Origin: Paracoccaceae bacterium
GTDB lineage: Bacteria; Pseudomonadota; Alphaproteobacteria; Rhodobacterales; Rhodobacteraceae
Reading direction: 5' to 3'
DNA: 5,545 bases
Assembly (NCBI GenBank): GCA_003561595.1
Contig: PWWF01000291.1
Location: 1-5,545 of the forward strand
Below the pieces are notes generated by a model. The model ran no database searches, was not told the origin of the DNA, and saw only the letters and a program-made list of their open reading frames with translations. A program made the position numbers and the translations under genes. Below are positions 1-5,545 of this stretch, in pieces (positions within the stretch are counted from its first letter, which is position 1; every line of letters starts with the position of its first letter).

Positions 1-822
1 CCTGTGCGCTGGTACACGCTGGACCGCGTGAACAACCGCACGCATCGCAAGTTCCTGATCGTCGATGGTCAGGTGGCCTTTACCGGCGGGGTCGGGATTT
101 CGGATGAATGGCAGGGCACTGCGGCCAACCCCGACGAATGGCGCGACACGCATTACCGCATCACCGGGCCTGTCGTGGCCGAATTGCAGGGCGGGTTCGT
201 GTCAAACTGGGTCGAGGATACAGGCGAATTGCTGCAGGGCGCGCGCTTTTTCCCAGCGCTTGAACAAGAGGGCGAGATCACCGCGCAGCTTGTGCTCTCT
301 TCGACCGGCAGTCGCAACTACATGCATATGATGCTGATGACTGCCATCGCATCGGCGGAACAGCATATCCGTATCACGACCCCGTATTTCGTGCCCGATG
401 ACGTGGCCATCGCACAATTGCTGCAGGCCCGCGACCGCGGGGTCGAGGTCGATATCATCGCGCCGGGCGAGCATATGAGCAAAGAGGTCGTGCGCAACGC
501 CTCGCGCCATTTCTGGGGGCCGCTGCTGGATGCGGGCGTGCGCATCCACGAATTTGAGCCGACCTTCATGCATGCCAAGCTGCTGATCGTGGATGATGTG
601 TTCACCTCTGTCGGCTCGACCAATTTCGATGAACGCTCTTTCCGCCTGAATGATGAGGCCAATCTGAACGTGTTCGATCAGGGCTTTGCCGAGGATCATA
701 TCGCGATCTTCAACGCCGATCTGGCACGCGCGCGCCGCATTTCGCTGGAAGAATGGCAAAACCGCCCGCTGCAAAAGCGTGCGTCCGACTGGGTCTGGAG
801 CTGGCTGCGCGCCCAGTTCTGA
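1..822 (+). CDS. Phospholipase D-superfamily protein, cardiolipin synthase-like (C-terminal part; 5' end outside window)
   Basis: The reading frame is open from the first base to a TGA at 820-822, so the gene begins upstream; the GTG at 4 is an internal codon. About 273 residues are visible. Counting that GTG as residue 1, two HxK(x)4D motifs are present: H14/K16/D21, followed by a Gly-Gly, and H190/K192/D197, followed by VGSTNFDERS. Two such motifs form the single active site of PLD-family enzymes, which act through a phosphohistidine intermediate. The spacing and the GS-N-D-RS tail after the second motif fit bacterial cardiolipin synthases (ClsA/ClsB type), which transfer a phosphatidyl group between phospholipids at the inner membrane. 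Any N-terminal membrane segments would lie outside the window. The C-terminus (WVWSWLRAQF) is amphipathic and may touch the membrane. Another PLD-type phosphodiesterase or transphosphatidylase is possible. Superfamily assignment is firm; the cardiolipin synthase reaction is inferred. Confidence 0.9.
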   Translation, partial: PVRWYTLDRVNNRTHRKFLIVDGQVAFTGGVGISDEWQGTAANPDEWRDTHYRITGPVVAELQGGFVSNWVEDTGELLQGARFFPALEQEGEITAQLVLSSTGSRNYMHMMLMTAIASAEQHIRITTPYFVPDDVAIAQLLQARDRGVEVDIIAPGEHMSKEVVRNASRHFWGPLLDAGVRIHEFEPTFMHAKLLIVDDVFTSVGSTNFDERSFRLNDEANLNVFDQGFAEDHIAIFNADLARARRISLEEWQNRPLQKRASDWVWSWLRAQF

Positions 823-847
823 CACCCTGCGCCCCCGCCGGACAATT

Positions 848-871
848 GCGAAGCGGTTTGAACCGCTGCGC
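848..871. repeat. Inverted repeat (possible operator) upstream of the ABC operon
   Basis: AGCGGTT at 852-858 and AACCGCT at 861-867 are perfect inverted 7-base arms separated by TG. The symmetry continues outward after one A/G mismatch (851/868) with three more pairs (848-850 with 869-871). No T-run follows, so it does not look like a rho-independent terminator for the upstream gene. It overlaps the candidate -35 element, which is a natural place for a repressor site. No regulator gene is visible in the window, and in such GC-rich DNA a dyad of this size could occur by chance. Confidence 0.45.
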
Positions 872-886
872 GGGACAGGCTAAGCT
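858..886 (+). promoter_or_regulatory. Candidate sigma70-type promoter for the ABC transporter operon
   Basis: TTGAAC (858-863) resembles the -35 consensus at 4 of 6 positions. After a 17-base spacer comes TAAGCT (881-886), a weak -10 element (3 of 6). Transcription would start near 893, leaving a leader of roughly 27 bases before the ATG at 920. This is the only sizeable gap on the plus strand before the operon. The match is modest, and read-through from the PLD-family gene is an alternative. Confidence 0.4.
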
Positions 887-919
887 TGGCCATGGTCTCG
901 GCAATCTGAGATAACCGAC

Positions 920-1639
920 ATGTCACAGGCTCCTGCACCGCCTGTCTTTCGCGCGCGCGGCGTGACGCGGGTCTATCGGACCGGCACTGTCGCCGTCTGG
1001 GCCTTGCGCGGGGTGGATCTGGACCTGGCCGAGCGCGAATTGGTCGTGCTGCTTGGCGCGTCGGGCTCTGGCAAATCCACGCTTGTGAACATCCTGGGCG
1101 GGCTCGACCTGCCATCCGAGGGGCGGGTCTTCTTTCGCGATCGCGAACTGACGCGCGCCAGCGACCGCGACCTGACCCTGTTCCGGCGCGACCATGTGGG
1201 TTTCGTCTTTCAGTTCTACAATCTGGTTCCCAGCCTGACCGCGCGCGAGAATGTGGCCCTTGTGACCGAGATCGCGCGCAACCCCATGCGCCCCGAAGAA
1301 GCGCTGGAACGTGTCGGCCTGTCCGGCCGGATGGACCATTTCCCGGCAGAGCTGTCGGGCGGTGAACAGCAGCGCGTGGCGATTGCCCGCGCGATTGCCA
1401 AGCGCCCCGATGTCCTGTTGTGCGACGAACCCACAGGCGCGCTGGATTCTGCCACCGGCGTGCAGGTTCTGGCCGCGCTGCACGAGGTCAATCGCGAACT
1501 TGGAACGGCAACTGTGCTGATCACCCATAATGCCGCGATCCGGAAAATCGCCCATCGCGTGATCGTTCTGGCCGATGGCGTGGTGAAAAGCGACACGGTC
1601 AATACCACCCGCATCGCCCCGGAACAGGTGTCATGGTAG
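920..1639 (+). CDS. ABC transporter ATP-binding protein, LolD/MacB family
   Basis: This 239-residue cytoplasmic ATPase powers the permease encoded next to it. All motifs of an active nucleotide-binding domain are present: Walker [10 protein letters not shown] (46-54, K52), Q-loop Q98 in VFQFYNLVP, signature LSGGEQQ (145-151), Walker B VLLCDE (165-170) with catalytic E170, D-loop region GALD (173-176) and switch H203. The FQFYNL-type Q-loop, the [14 protein letters not shown] signature and the length are typical of the LolD/MacB/DevA group, which serves FtsX-type permeases rather than classical importers or drug exporters. The ATG at 920 has only a weak GAG-type Shine-Dalgarno (about 907-911), but no upstream start gives a better N-terminus. 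The last codons overlap the permease start (shared ATGGTAG), implying translational coupling. Substrate unknown; general assignment very secure. Confidence 0.96.
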   Translation: MSQAPAPPVFRARGVTRVYRTGTVAVWALRGVDLDLAERELVVLLGASGSGKSTLVNILGGLDLPSEGRVFFRDRELTRASDRDLTLFRRDHVGFVFQFYNLVPSLTARENVALVTEIARNPMRPEEALERVGLSGRMDHFPAELSGGEQQRVAIARAIAKRPDVLLCDEPTGALDSATGVQVLAALHEVNRELGTATVLITHNAAIRKIAHRVIVLADGVVKSDTVNTTRIAPEQVSW

Positions 1640-3993
1640 GCGCGCTTGACCGCAAGCTGGTGCGCGATCTGGGGCGCATCTGGGCGCAGACATTGGCCAT
1701 CGCGTTGGTTCTGGGCTGCGGGATCATGATGCTGGTGGGCGCGCAGGCCACAGAGCAGACCCTGCGCGACACGCAGGCCGCCTGGTACGAACGCCACCGC
1801 TTTGCCGATGTCTTTACCGGTGTCAGCCGCGCGCCTGCCTCGGTCGTTTCGGATATCGCCGCGCTTGACGGGGTCGCGCAGGCCGAAGGACGGATCAGCT
1901 TTGGCGCGATGCTCGATCTGGACGGGATGGAGGAACCCGCGACCGCGCAGGTGCTGTCGCTGCCCCAACGTCCGGGGCTGAACCTGCCGCTGGTGCAGCG
2001 CGGGCGATTGCCCGCGCCCGACGCGACCAGCGAGGTCGCGCTGAACGAACCCTTTGCCGAGGCGCATGGCCTGTTCCCCGGCGCGCGGTTTCGCGCCGTG
2101 CTGAACGGGCAGCTGCGCGAGCTGGAGGTGACGGGCTGGGTGCTCAGCCCCGAATTCGTCTATACGATGGCGCCGGGCGCGCTGTTGCCCGATGACCGAC
2201 GTTTCGGCCTGATCTGGATGCCCGAGACAAGCGCCAGCGCCGTGATGGATATGGGCAGCGCCGTGAACCAGATCAGCCTGCGCCTGTCACGCGGCGCGGA
2301 TGAGCGCGCCGTGATCGACGCCGTGGACCGCATGCTTGACCCATGGGGCGGAACCGGGGCCTATGGGCGCGACCGGCAAAGCTCGCACGCGTTTCTGGAA
2401 AGCGAATTGCAGCAGCTTGGGGTGATGGCCGCGTTTCTGCCGCCGATCTTCCTGCTGGTCGCGGCCTTTCTGGTCAATATGGTGCTGGGGCGGCTGATCG
2501 CGCTGGAACGCGCGCAGATCGGGCTGTTGAAGGCCATCGGCTACAGCGCGCGCGAAATCGGCTGGCATTACCTGAAACTCGCGCTGGCAATCGGGGTTCT
2601 GGGCTGGGCCGCAGGGGCGGGTTTCGGCTGGTGGATCGCCGAGGCGATGATCGGGCTTTACGCCGATTTCTTTCGCTTCCCCTTTCTGATCCGCAGTCAG
2701 GGGACGGGCGCGCTGTGGATGGGGGCCGCGCTTGCGGCTGTGACGGTTCTGCTGGGTGCGGGGCGTGCGGTCTGGGCGGCACTGCGCCTGCCCCCGGCCG
2801 AGGCGATGCAACCCCCTGCGCCACCGGGCTTTTCGCGCGGGCCTGCGGACCGGTTGCTGGCCTGGATGCAGTTTCGCCAGACCACGATGATGATCTTCCG
2901 CTCTATCCTGCGCTGGCCTGCGCGCGCGGCGATCACGCTGATCGGCGTGTCCGCCTCGGTCGCGGTGCTGGTCATGTCCTATTTCATCTTCGACAGTGTC
3001 GATGCGCTGTCTGACACGCTGTTTTCGCAAGCCAATCGCCAGCACATGACCCTGACACTGGCCGATGCGCGACCCGAGAGCGCCGTGCGCGATGCCCATG
3101 CCCTGCCCGGCGTCACCCGTGCCGAAGGGGCCTTTGCCATGCCGGTGCGGCTGGTCAACGGCCATGTGGCGCGGTTATCGGCGCTGCAGGGGCATTTCCC
3201 GGACGCGACGCTGACGCAGCTTGTCGATGATGCAGGCCGCGTGATCACCCCGCCCGAGGATGGGCTGGTCATTCCCGAAACGCTCGCGGCGGCCCTGGGC
3301 GTCAGCCCCGGCGAGCACCTGCGCGTCGAGATGCTGGCCCCGCCGCGCCGCGTGCTGGAACTGCCGGTGCGCGCGGTCATCCAGCAGGGGCTGGGGCAAG
3401 AGGTGCATATCGCAGCGCCCGCTCTGTTTGCCGCGATGGAAACTGCGCCGCAGGTCAACACCATCCACCTGTCCGTGCGCGAGGATCAGATCCCCGCGCT
3501 GCATGCCGCCATCAAGACCACGCCCGCCATCGCGGGACTGTCGGACTGGTCCGATCTGCGCCGCCAGTTCGATGCCACGCTGGCCGAGAATCTGCTGGCC
3601 ATGGTCAGCATCTACACGCTGATCGGCGCGCTGATTGCCGTGGGTGTGGTGTATAATGCGGCGCGTATCCAGGTCGCGGAACGCAGCTATGAGCTGGCGA
3701 CACTGCGGGTGATGGGATTCTCGCGCCTGCAGGTCGGATATGTGCTGGTGGGCGAGATGATGCTTCTGACGCTCATCGCCCTGCCGCTGGGCTGGGTCAT
3801 GGGCTACGGGCTGGCGCAGGGCTTGGTCACGACCATGTCCACCGATGTGATCCAGTTGCCATTTCACATTTCGCGCCGGACCTTTGGCTTTGCCACGCTG
3901 GTGGTGCTGGTCGCGGCGCTGGGGGCCGCCCTGCTGGTGCGGCGCAGGCTGGACCGGGTCGATCTGGCGACAGCGCTCAAGGCACGGGAATAG
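1633..3993 (+). CDS. ABC transporter permease with two FtsX units (MacB/LolC-like)
   Basis: This 786-residue inner-membrane protein is the membrane partner of the preceding ATPase. Two similar halves are visible. Half 1 has a membrane segment at about 17-37, a periplasmic domain at about 40-260, then segments at about 264-290, 313-335 and 358-383. Half 2 has a segment at about 431-453, a periplasmic domain at about 455-650, then segments at about 654-676, 701-730 and 751-769. Each half carries the FtsX cytoplasmic coupling region after its second segment: [18 protein letters not shown] (292-309) and [19 protein letters not shown] (683-701). Each ends in a typical FtsX tail (PPAEAM, 387-392; VDLATAL, 776-782). 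One FtsX unit has four segments, so this is a tandem duplication with about eight, and one chain could supply both halves of the transporter. MacB, by contrast, has one unit fused to its ATPase. The ATG at 1633 overlaps the ATPase stop by 7 bases, with AGG at 1626-1628 as a weak ribosome site. By family, it probably works by mechanotransmission. Segment limits were judged by eye; substrate unknown. Confidence 0.93.
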   Translation: MVGALDRKLVRDLGRIWAQTLAIALVLGCGIMMLVGAQATEQTLRDTQAAWYERHRFADVFTGVSRAPASVVSDIAALDGVAQAEGRISFGAMLDLDGMEEPATAQVLSLPQRPGLNLPLVQRGRLPAPDATSEVALNEPFAEAHGLFPGARFRAVLNGQLRELEVTGWVLSPEFVYTMAPGALLPDDRRFGLIWMPETSASAVMDMGSAVNQISLRLSRGADERAVIDAVDRMLDPWGGTGAYGRDRQSSHAFLESELQQLGVMAAFLPPIFLLVAAFLVNMVLGRLIALERAQIGLLKAIGYSAREIGWHYLKLALAIGVLGWAAGAGFGWWIAEAMIGLYADFFRFPFLIRSQGTGALWMGAALAAVTVLLGAGRAVWAALRLPPAEAMQPPAPPGFSRGPADRLLAWMQFRQTTMMIFRSILRWPARAAITLIGVSASVAVLVMSYFIFDSVDALSDTLFSQANRQHMTLTLADARPESAVRDAHALPGVTRAEGAFAMPVRLVNGHVARLSALQGHFPDATLTQLVDDAGRVITPPEDGLVIPETLAAALGVSPGEHLRVEMLAPPRRVLELPVRAVIQQGLGQEVHIAAPALFAAMETAPQVNTIHLSVREDQIPALHAAIKTTPAIAGLSDWSDLRRQFDATLAENLLAMVSIYTLIGALIAVGVVYNAARIQVAERSYELATLRVMGFSRLQVGYVLVGEMMLLTLIALPLGWVMGYGLAQGLVTTMSTDVIQLPFHISRRTFGFATLVVLVAALGAALLVRRRLDRVDLATALKARE

Positions 3994-3998
3994 GGGGA
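3992..3998 (+). promoter_or_regulatory. Strong Shine-Dalgarno of the adaptor gene
   Basis: AGGGGGA begins inside the permease stop codon (TAG, 3991-3993) and ends 7 bases before the ATG at 4006. It is much stronger than the sites of the other two operon genes. It fixes the adaptor start and may let the adaptor be made in excess of the ATPase and permease. Confidence 0.7.
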
Positions 3999-4005
3999 CA
4001 TTGCG

Positions 4006-5223
4006 ATGAACTGGGGACGTATCGGGATTGCAGGGCTGGCAGGGGCAGCCGTGATCGGCGGGTTTGTCTGGGCGCTCTGGCCACAGCCCAGCCCGGTCGA
4101 TCTGGCGCAGGTCACGCGCGGGCCATTGCAGGGCGAGATCGCGGCGCAGGGCGTGACCCGCGTGCGTGACCCCTATGCCATCACGGCCCCGATCACCGGC
4201 TACGCGCAGCGCGCGCCGGTGGTCGAGGGGGATGCCGTGATCGCGGATGAAACTGTCGTCGCCATCATCAGCCCGCCTGACCCCTCGCTCATGGATGCGC
4301 GCACCCGCGCACAGGCCGAAGCCACCCTGACCGAGGCGCAGGCCGCCGTCGAACTGGCCGAAACCAATCTGCGTCAGGCCGAAAGTAGCTACGCCCATGC
4401 ACTCCAGCAGTTGGAACGCGGGCGCGCGCTGGCGGATCGCGGCACGATCCCGGCGCAGATGCTCGAAGACCTGCAGGCCGCGCATGACAGCGCCGAACAA
4501 TCCGTTGCCGCCGCCCGCGCGCAAGGTGATCTGAGCCGCGCAACACTTCTGCGCGCGCAGGCGCAGCTGCTTGGCCCCGAGCTGTTATTCGATCCAGACC
4601 GCCCGGAAAGCGCCTGCTGCATGCGCATAAAGGCGCCGCGTTCGGGCGTGGTGCTCGGGGTCGAGGATCGCAATGCGCGGCTGGTGCAGGCGGGGGCGCC
4701 GCTGCTGAATATCGGTGATCTGGAGGACCTGGATGTGGTGATCGACCTTCTGTCCAACGATGCCGTGGGCGTGCCCGAAGGGGCGCGCGCCCTGATCGAG
4801 GGGTGGGGCGCGGACAGCGTGCTCGAGGCACAGTTGCGGCGGATCGAGCCTGCCGCCTTCACCCGCGTCTCGGCCCTGGGCATCGAGGAACAGCGCGTGC
4901 GGCTGCATTTCGAACTGCTCAGCCCGCGCGACGCCCGCCCCGCGCTGGGCGAGGGGTTTCGCGTGCGCGCGCGGGTGATCCTGTGGCAAGAGGATGATCT
5001 GCTGCAAGTGCCCCGCGCGGCGCTGTTCCGCGATGGCGACGGGTGGGCAGTGTTCGTGCTGGACGGGGGGCGCGCCACGCGCCGTCCGGTTGAAATCGGG
5101 CGGCAATCGGCGGATATGGCCGAGGTGCTGGGCGGCATCGAGGAGGGCGCGCAGGTCGTGCTCTATCCGGCCAGCACGCTCAGCGATGGCGCGGCGATCA
5201 CGGATCGCGCGGCGCTGCGCTGA
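4006..5223 (+). CDS. HlyD/MacA-type periplasmic adaptor subunit of the ABC exporter
   Basis: This 405-residue protein would bridge the permease and an outer-membrane channel. The N-terminus is an uncleaved-looking membrane anchor (about 5-24) with little before it and no lipobox cysteine. A lipoyl/barrel-sandwich half follows (about 49-90), then an Ala/Gln/Glu-rich alpha-helical hairpin (about 97-187) with its turn near 143-150, the second lipoyl half (about 206-240), a beta-barrel domain (about 240-325) and a membrane-proximal domain (about 330-400). The segment RIEPAAFTRVSALGIEEQRV (279-298) is characteristic of adaptors in the MacA/AcrA-like group. At the hairpin tip R138 and L142 match the R-x3-L-x6-S TolC-docking pattern, but the Ser position is P149. 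Its only cysteines are the adjacent pair C204-C205. It lies 12 bases after the permease stop, clearly in the same operon. Annotation pipelines often call such proteins RND adaptors; the ABC neighbours argue against an RND partner here. Confidence 0.93.
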   Translation: MNWGRIGIAGLAGAAVIGGFVWALWPQPSPVDLAQVTRGPLQGEIAAQGVTRVRDPYAITAPITGYAQRAPVVEGDAVIADETVVAIISPPDPSLMDARTRAQAEATLTEAQAAVELAETNLRQAESSYAHALQQLERGRALADRGTIPAQMLEDLQAAHDSAEQSVAAARAQGDLSRATLLRAQAQLLGPELLFDPDRPESACCMRIKAPRSGVVLGVEDRNARLVQAGAPLLNIGDLEDLDVVIDLLSNDAVGVPEGARALIEGWGADSVLEAQLRRIEPAAFTRVSALGIEEQRVRLHFELLSPRDARPALGEGFRVRARVILWQEDDLLQVPRAALFRDGDGWAVFVLDGGRATRRPVEIGRQSADMAEVLGGIEEGAQVVLYPASTLSDGAAITDRAALR

Positions 5224-5231
5224 TTGCGCGC

Positions 5232-5545
5232 TTACACACCCAGCACCGCGTTCACGGCCCGGCCCCAGCGGGCATAGCGGTCCTCGCGCGTGCGTGCGTC
5301 CATCTCGGCCGTAAACTGCCGCTCGACCGCCCAGCCAGTGGCGAATTCCGCCATCCCCGGCCAGACCCCGGCGCGCTGACCGGCCAGCCAGGCGGCCCCC
5401 AGCGCCGTCGTCTCCAAAACCTTGGGGCGATCCACCGGCGCGCCGATGATGTCTGACAGGAATTGCATCGCATAATCATTCGCAGCCATCCCGCCATCGA
5501 CGCGCAAGGACGGCTGTGCCCCTTCGCGCGCCCAGTCGGCCTGCA
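5232..5545 (-). CDS. glpK: Glycerol kinase (C-terminal part; 5' end outside window)
   Basis: The minus-strand frame runs from the right edge to a TAA at 5234-5232, giving 103 complete codons. Glycerol kinase phosphorylates glycerol to sn-glycerol-3-phosphate with ATP in the cytoplasm, feeding both glycolysis and phospholipid synthesis. The visible part is the end of the FGGY-family C-terminal domain: QADWAREG, then LRVDGGMAAND (the nucleotide-binding loop region), MQFLSDIIGAPVDRP, and the conserved TALGAAWLAG stretch, closing with RWGRAVNAVLGV. These line up well with the E. coli GlpK C-terminus as I remember it (MQAD, LRVDGG, MQFQSDILG, VTALGAAYLAG). The segment matching the enteric EIIA-Glc contact loop (PGIETTER in E. 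coli) reads AEMDARTRE and is not conserved, so control by that route is unlikely. The TTG at 5507 is internal, not a start, since homologous sequence continues upstream. The gene converges on the adaptor gene with 8 bases between stops. Confidence 0.95.
   Translation of the reverse strand, partial: QADWAREGAQPSLRVDGGMAANDYAMQFLSDIIGAPVDRPKVLETTALGAAWLAGQRAGVWPGMAEFATGWAVERQFTAEMDARTREDRYARWGRAVNAVLGV

Noticed and set aside
4..6. GTG as a true start of the PLD-family gene
   Set aside because: Starting here would put the first HKD motif at residue 14, leaving out most of the first PLD domain. The frame is open to the window edge, so the gene is cut rather than short.
848..871. Rho-independent terminator for the PLD-family gene
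   Set aside because: The dyad has only a 2-base centre and no downstream T-run; it is better explained as an operator or as chance.
1216..2067. Minus-strand open frame (283 codons) across the ATPase/permease junction
   Set aside because: It lies opposite conserved ATPase motifs (signature, Walker B) and has low-complexity composition and no recognisable family.
2287..3165. Minus-strand open frame (292 codons) opposite the middle of the permease
   Set aside because: It is a Gln/Arg/His-rich translation typical of the complement of a hydrophobic high-GC gene; no motif.
1633..3993. Permease as a frameshift fusion of two genes
   Set aside because: The frame is continuous and codon use is even. 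Both halves have complete FtsX elements with a natural linker (about 393-430), so a tandem duplication explains it.
4006..4080. Lipoprotein signal on the adaptor, as in AcrA
   Set aside because: There is no cysteine in the first 200 residues; the N-terminus is a plain membrane anchor.
3175..4524. Long minus-strand open frame (449 codons) opposite the permease and adaptor genes
   Set aside because: The translation is rich in Arg, Gln, His and Asp with no domain or membrane pattern. It spans the junction of two well-supported plus-strand genes. Long antisense frames are expected in GC-rich DNA.

Overview
The window looks like a chromosomal piece of a high-GC alphaproteobacterium. The Rhodobacteraceae are my best guess, from the strongly GC-biased third codon positions and the flavour of the proteins; no marker gene settles it. 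Coding density is about 98%. There are five genes: two cut by the window edges and three complete ones forming an evident operon. I saw no RNA genes, insertion sequences, CRISPR array or phage genes.

Layout: (1) 1-822, plus strand: the C-terminal part of a phospholipase D-superfamily enzyme with two HKD motifs, most likely a cardiolipin synthase-type phospholipid synthase. (2) 823-919: a 97-base gap with a candidate sigma70-type promoter, whose -35 element lies in an inverted repeat. (3) 920-5223, plus strand: an ABC export operon made of a LolD/MacB-type ATPase (239 aa), a large permease with two FtsX units (786 aa, about eight membrane segments) and a HlyD/MacA-type periplasmic adaptor (405 aa). 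The ATPase and permease genes overlap by 7 bases; the adaptor follows the permease by 12 bases and has a strong Shine-Dalgarno. (4) 5232-5545, minus strand: the C-terminal part of glycerol kinase (glpK), convergent with the adaptor gene and only 8 bases away.

How they could work together: the ATPase would dimerise and drive the membrane permease by mechanotransmission. The adaptor, anchored in the inner membrane, would extend its alpha-hairpin through the periplasm towards a TolC-like outer-membrane channel encoded elsewhere. This is a MacAB-like tripartite exporter, but the nucleotide-binding domain is a separate protein and the permease is a tandem FtsX duplication. The substrate cannot be read from the sequence. 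The flanking genes both touch glycerol/phospholipid metabolism (glycerol kinase makes glycerol-3-phosphate; cardiolipin synthase-like enzymes use phosphatidylglycerol). That suggests, without showing it, an envelope or lipid-related role.

I found no clearly unprecedented system. The points most worth a second look are the operator-like dyad on the operon promoter, the departure of the adaptor hairpin tip from the usual TolC-docking motif, the adjacent cysteine pair in the adaptor, and the unassigned substrate of the transporter.
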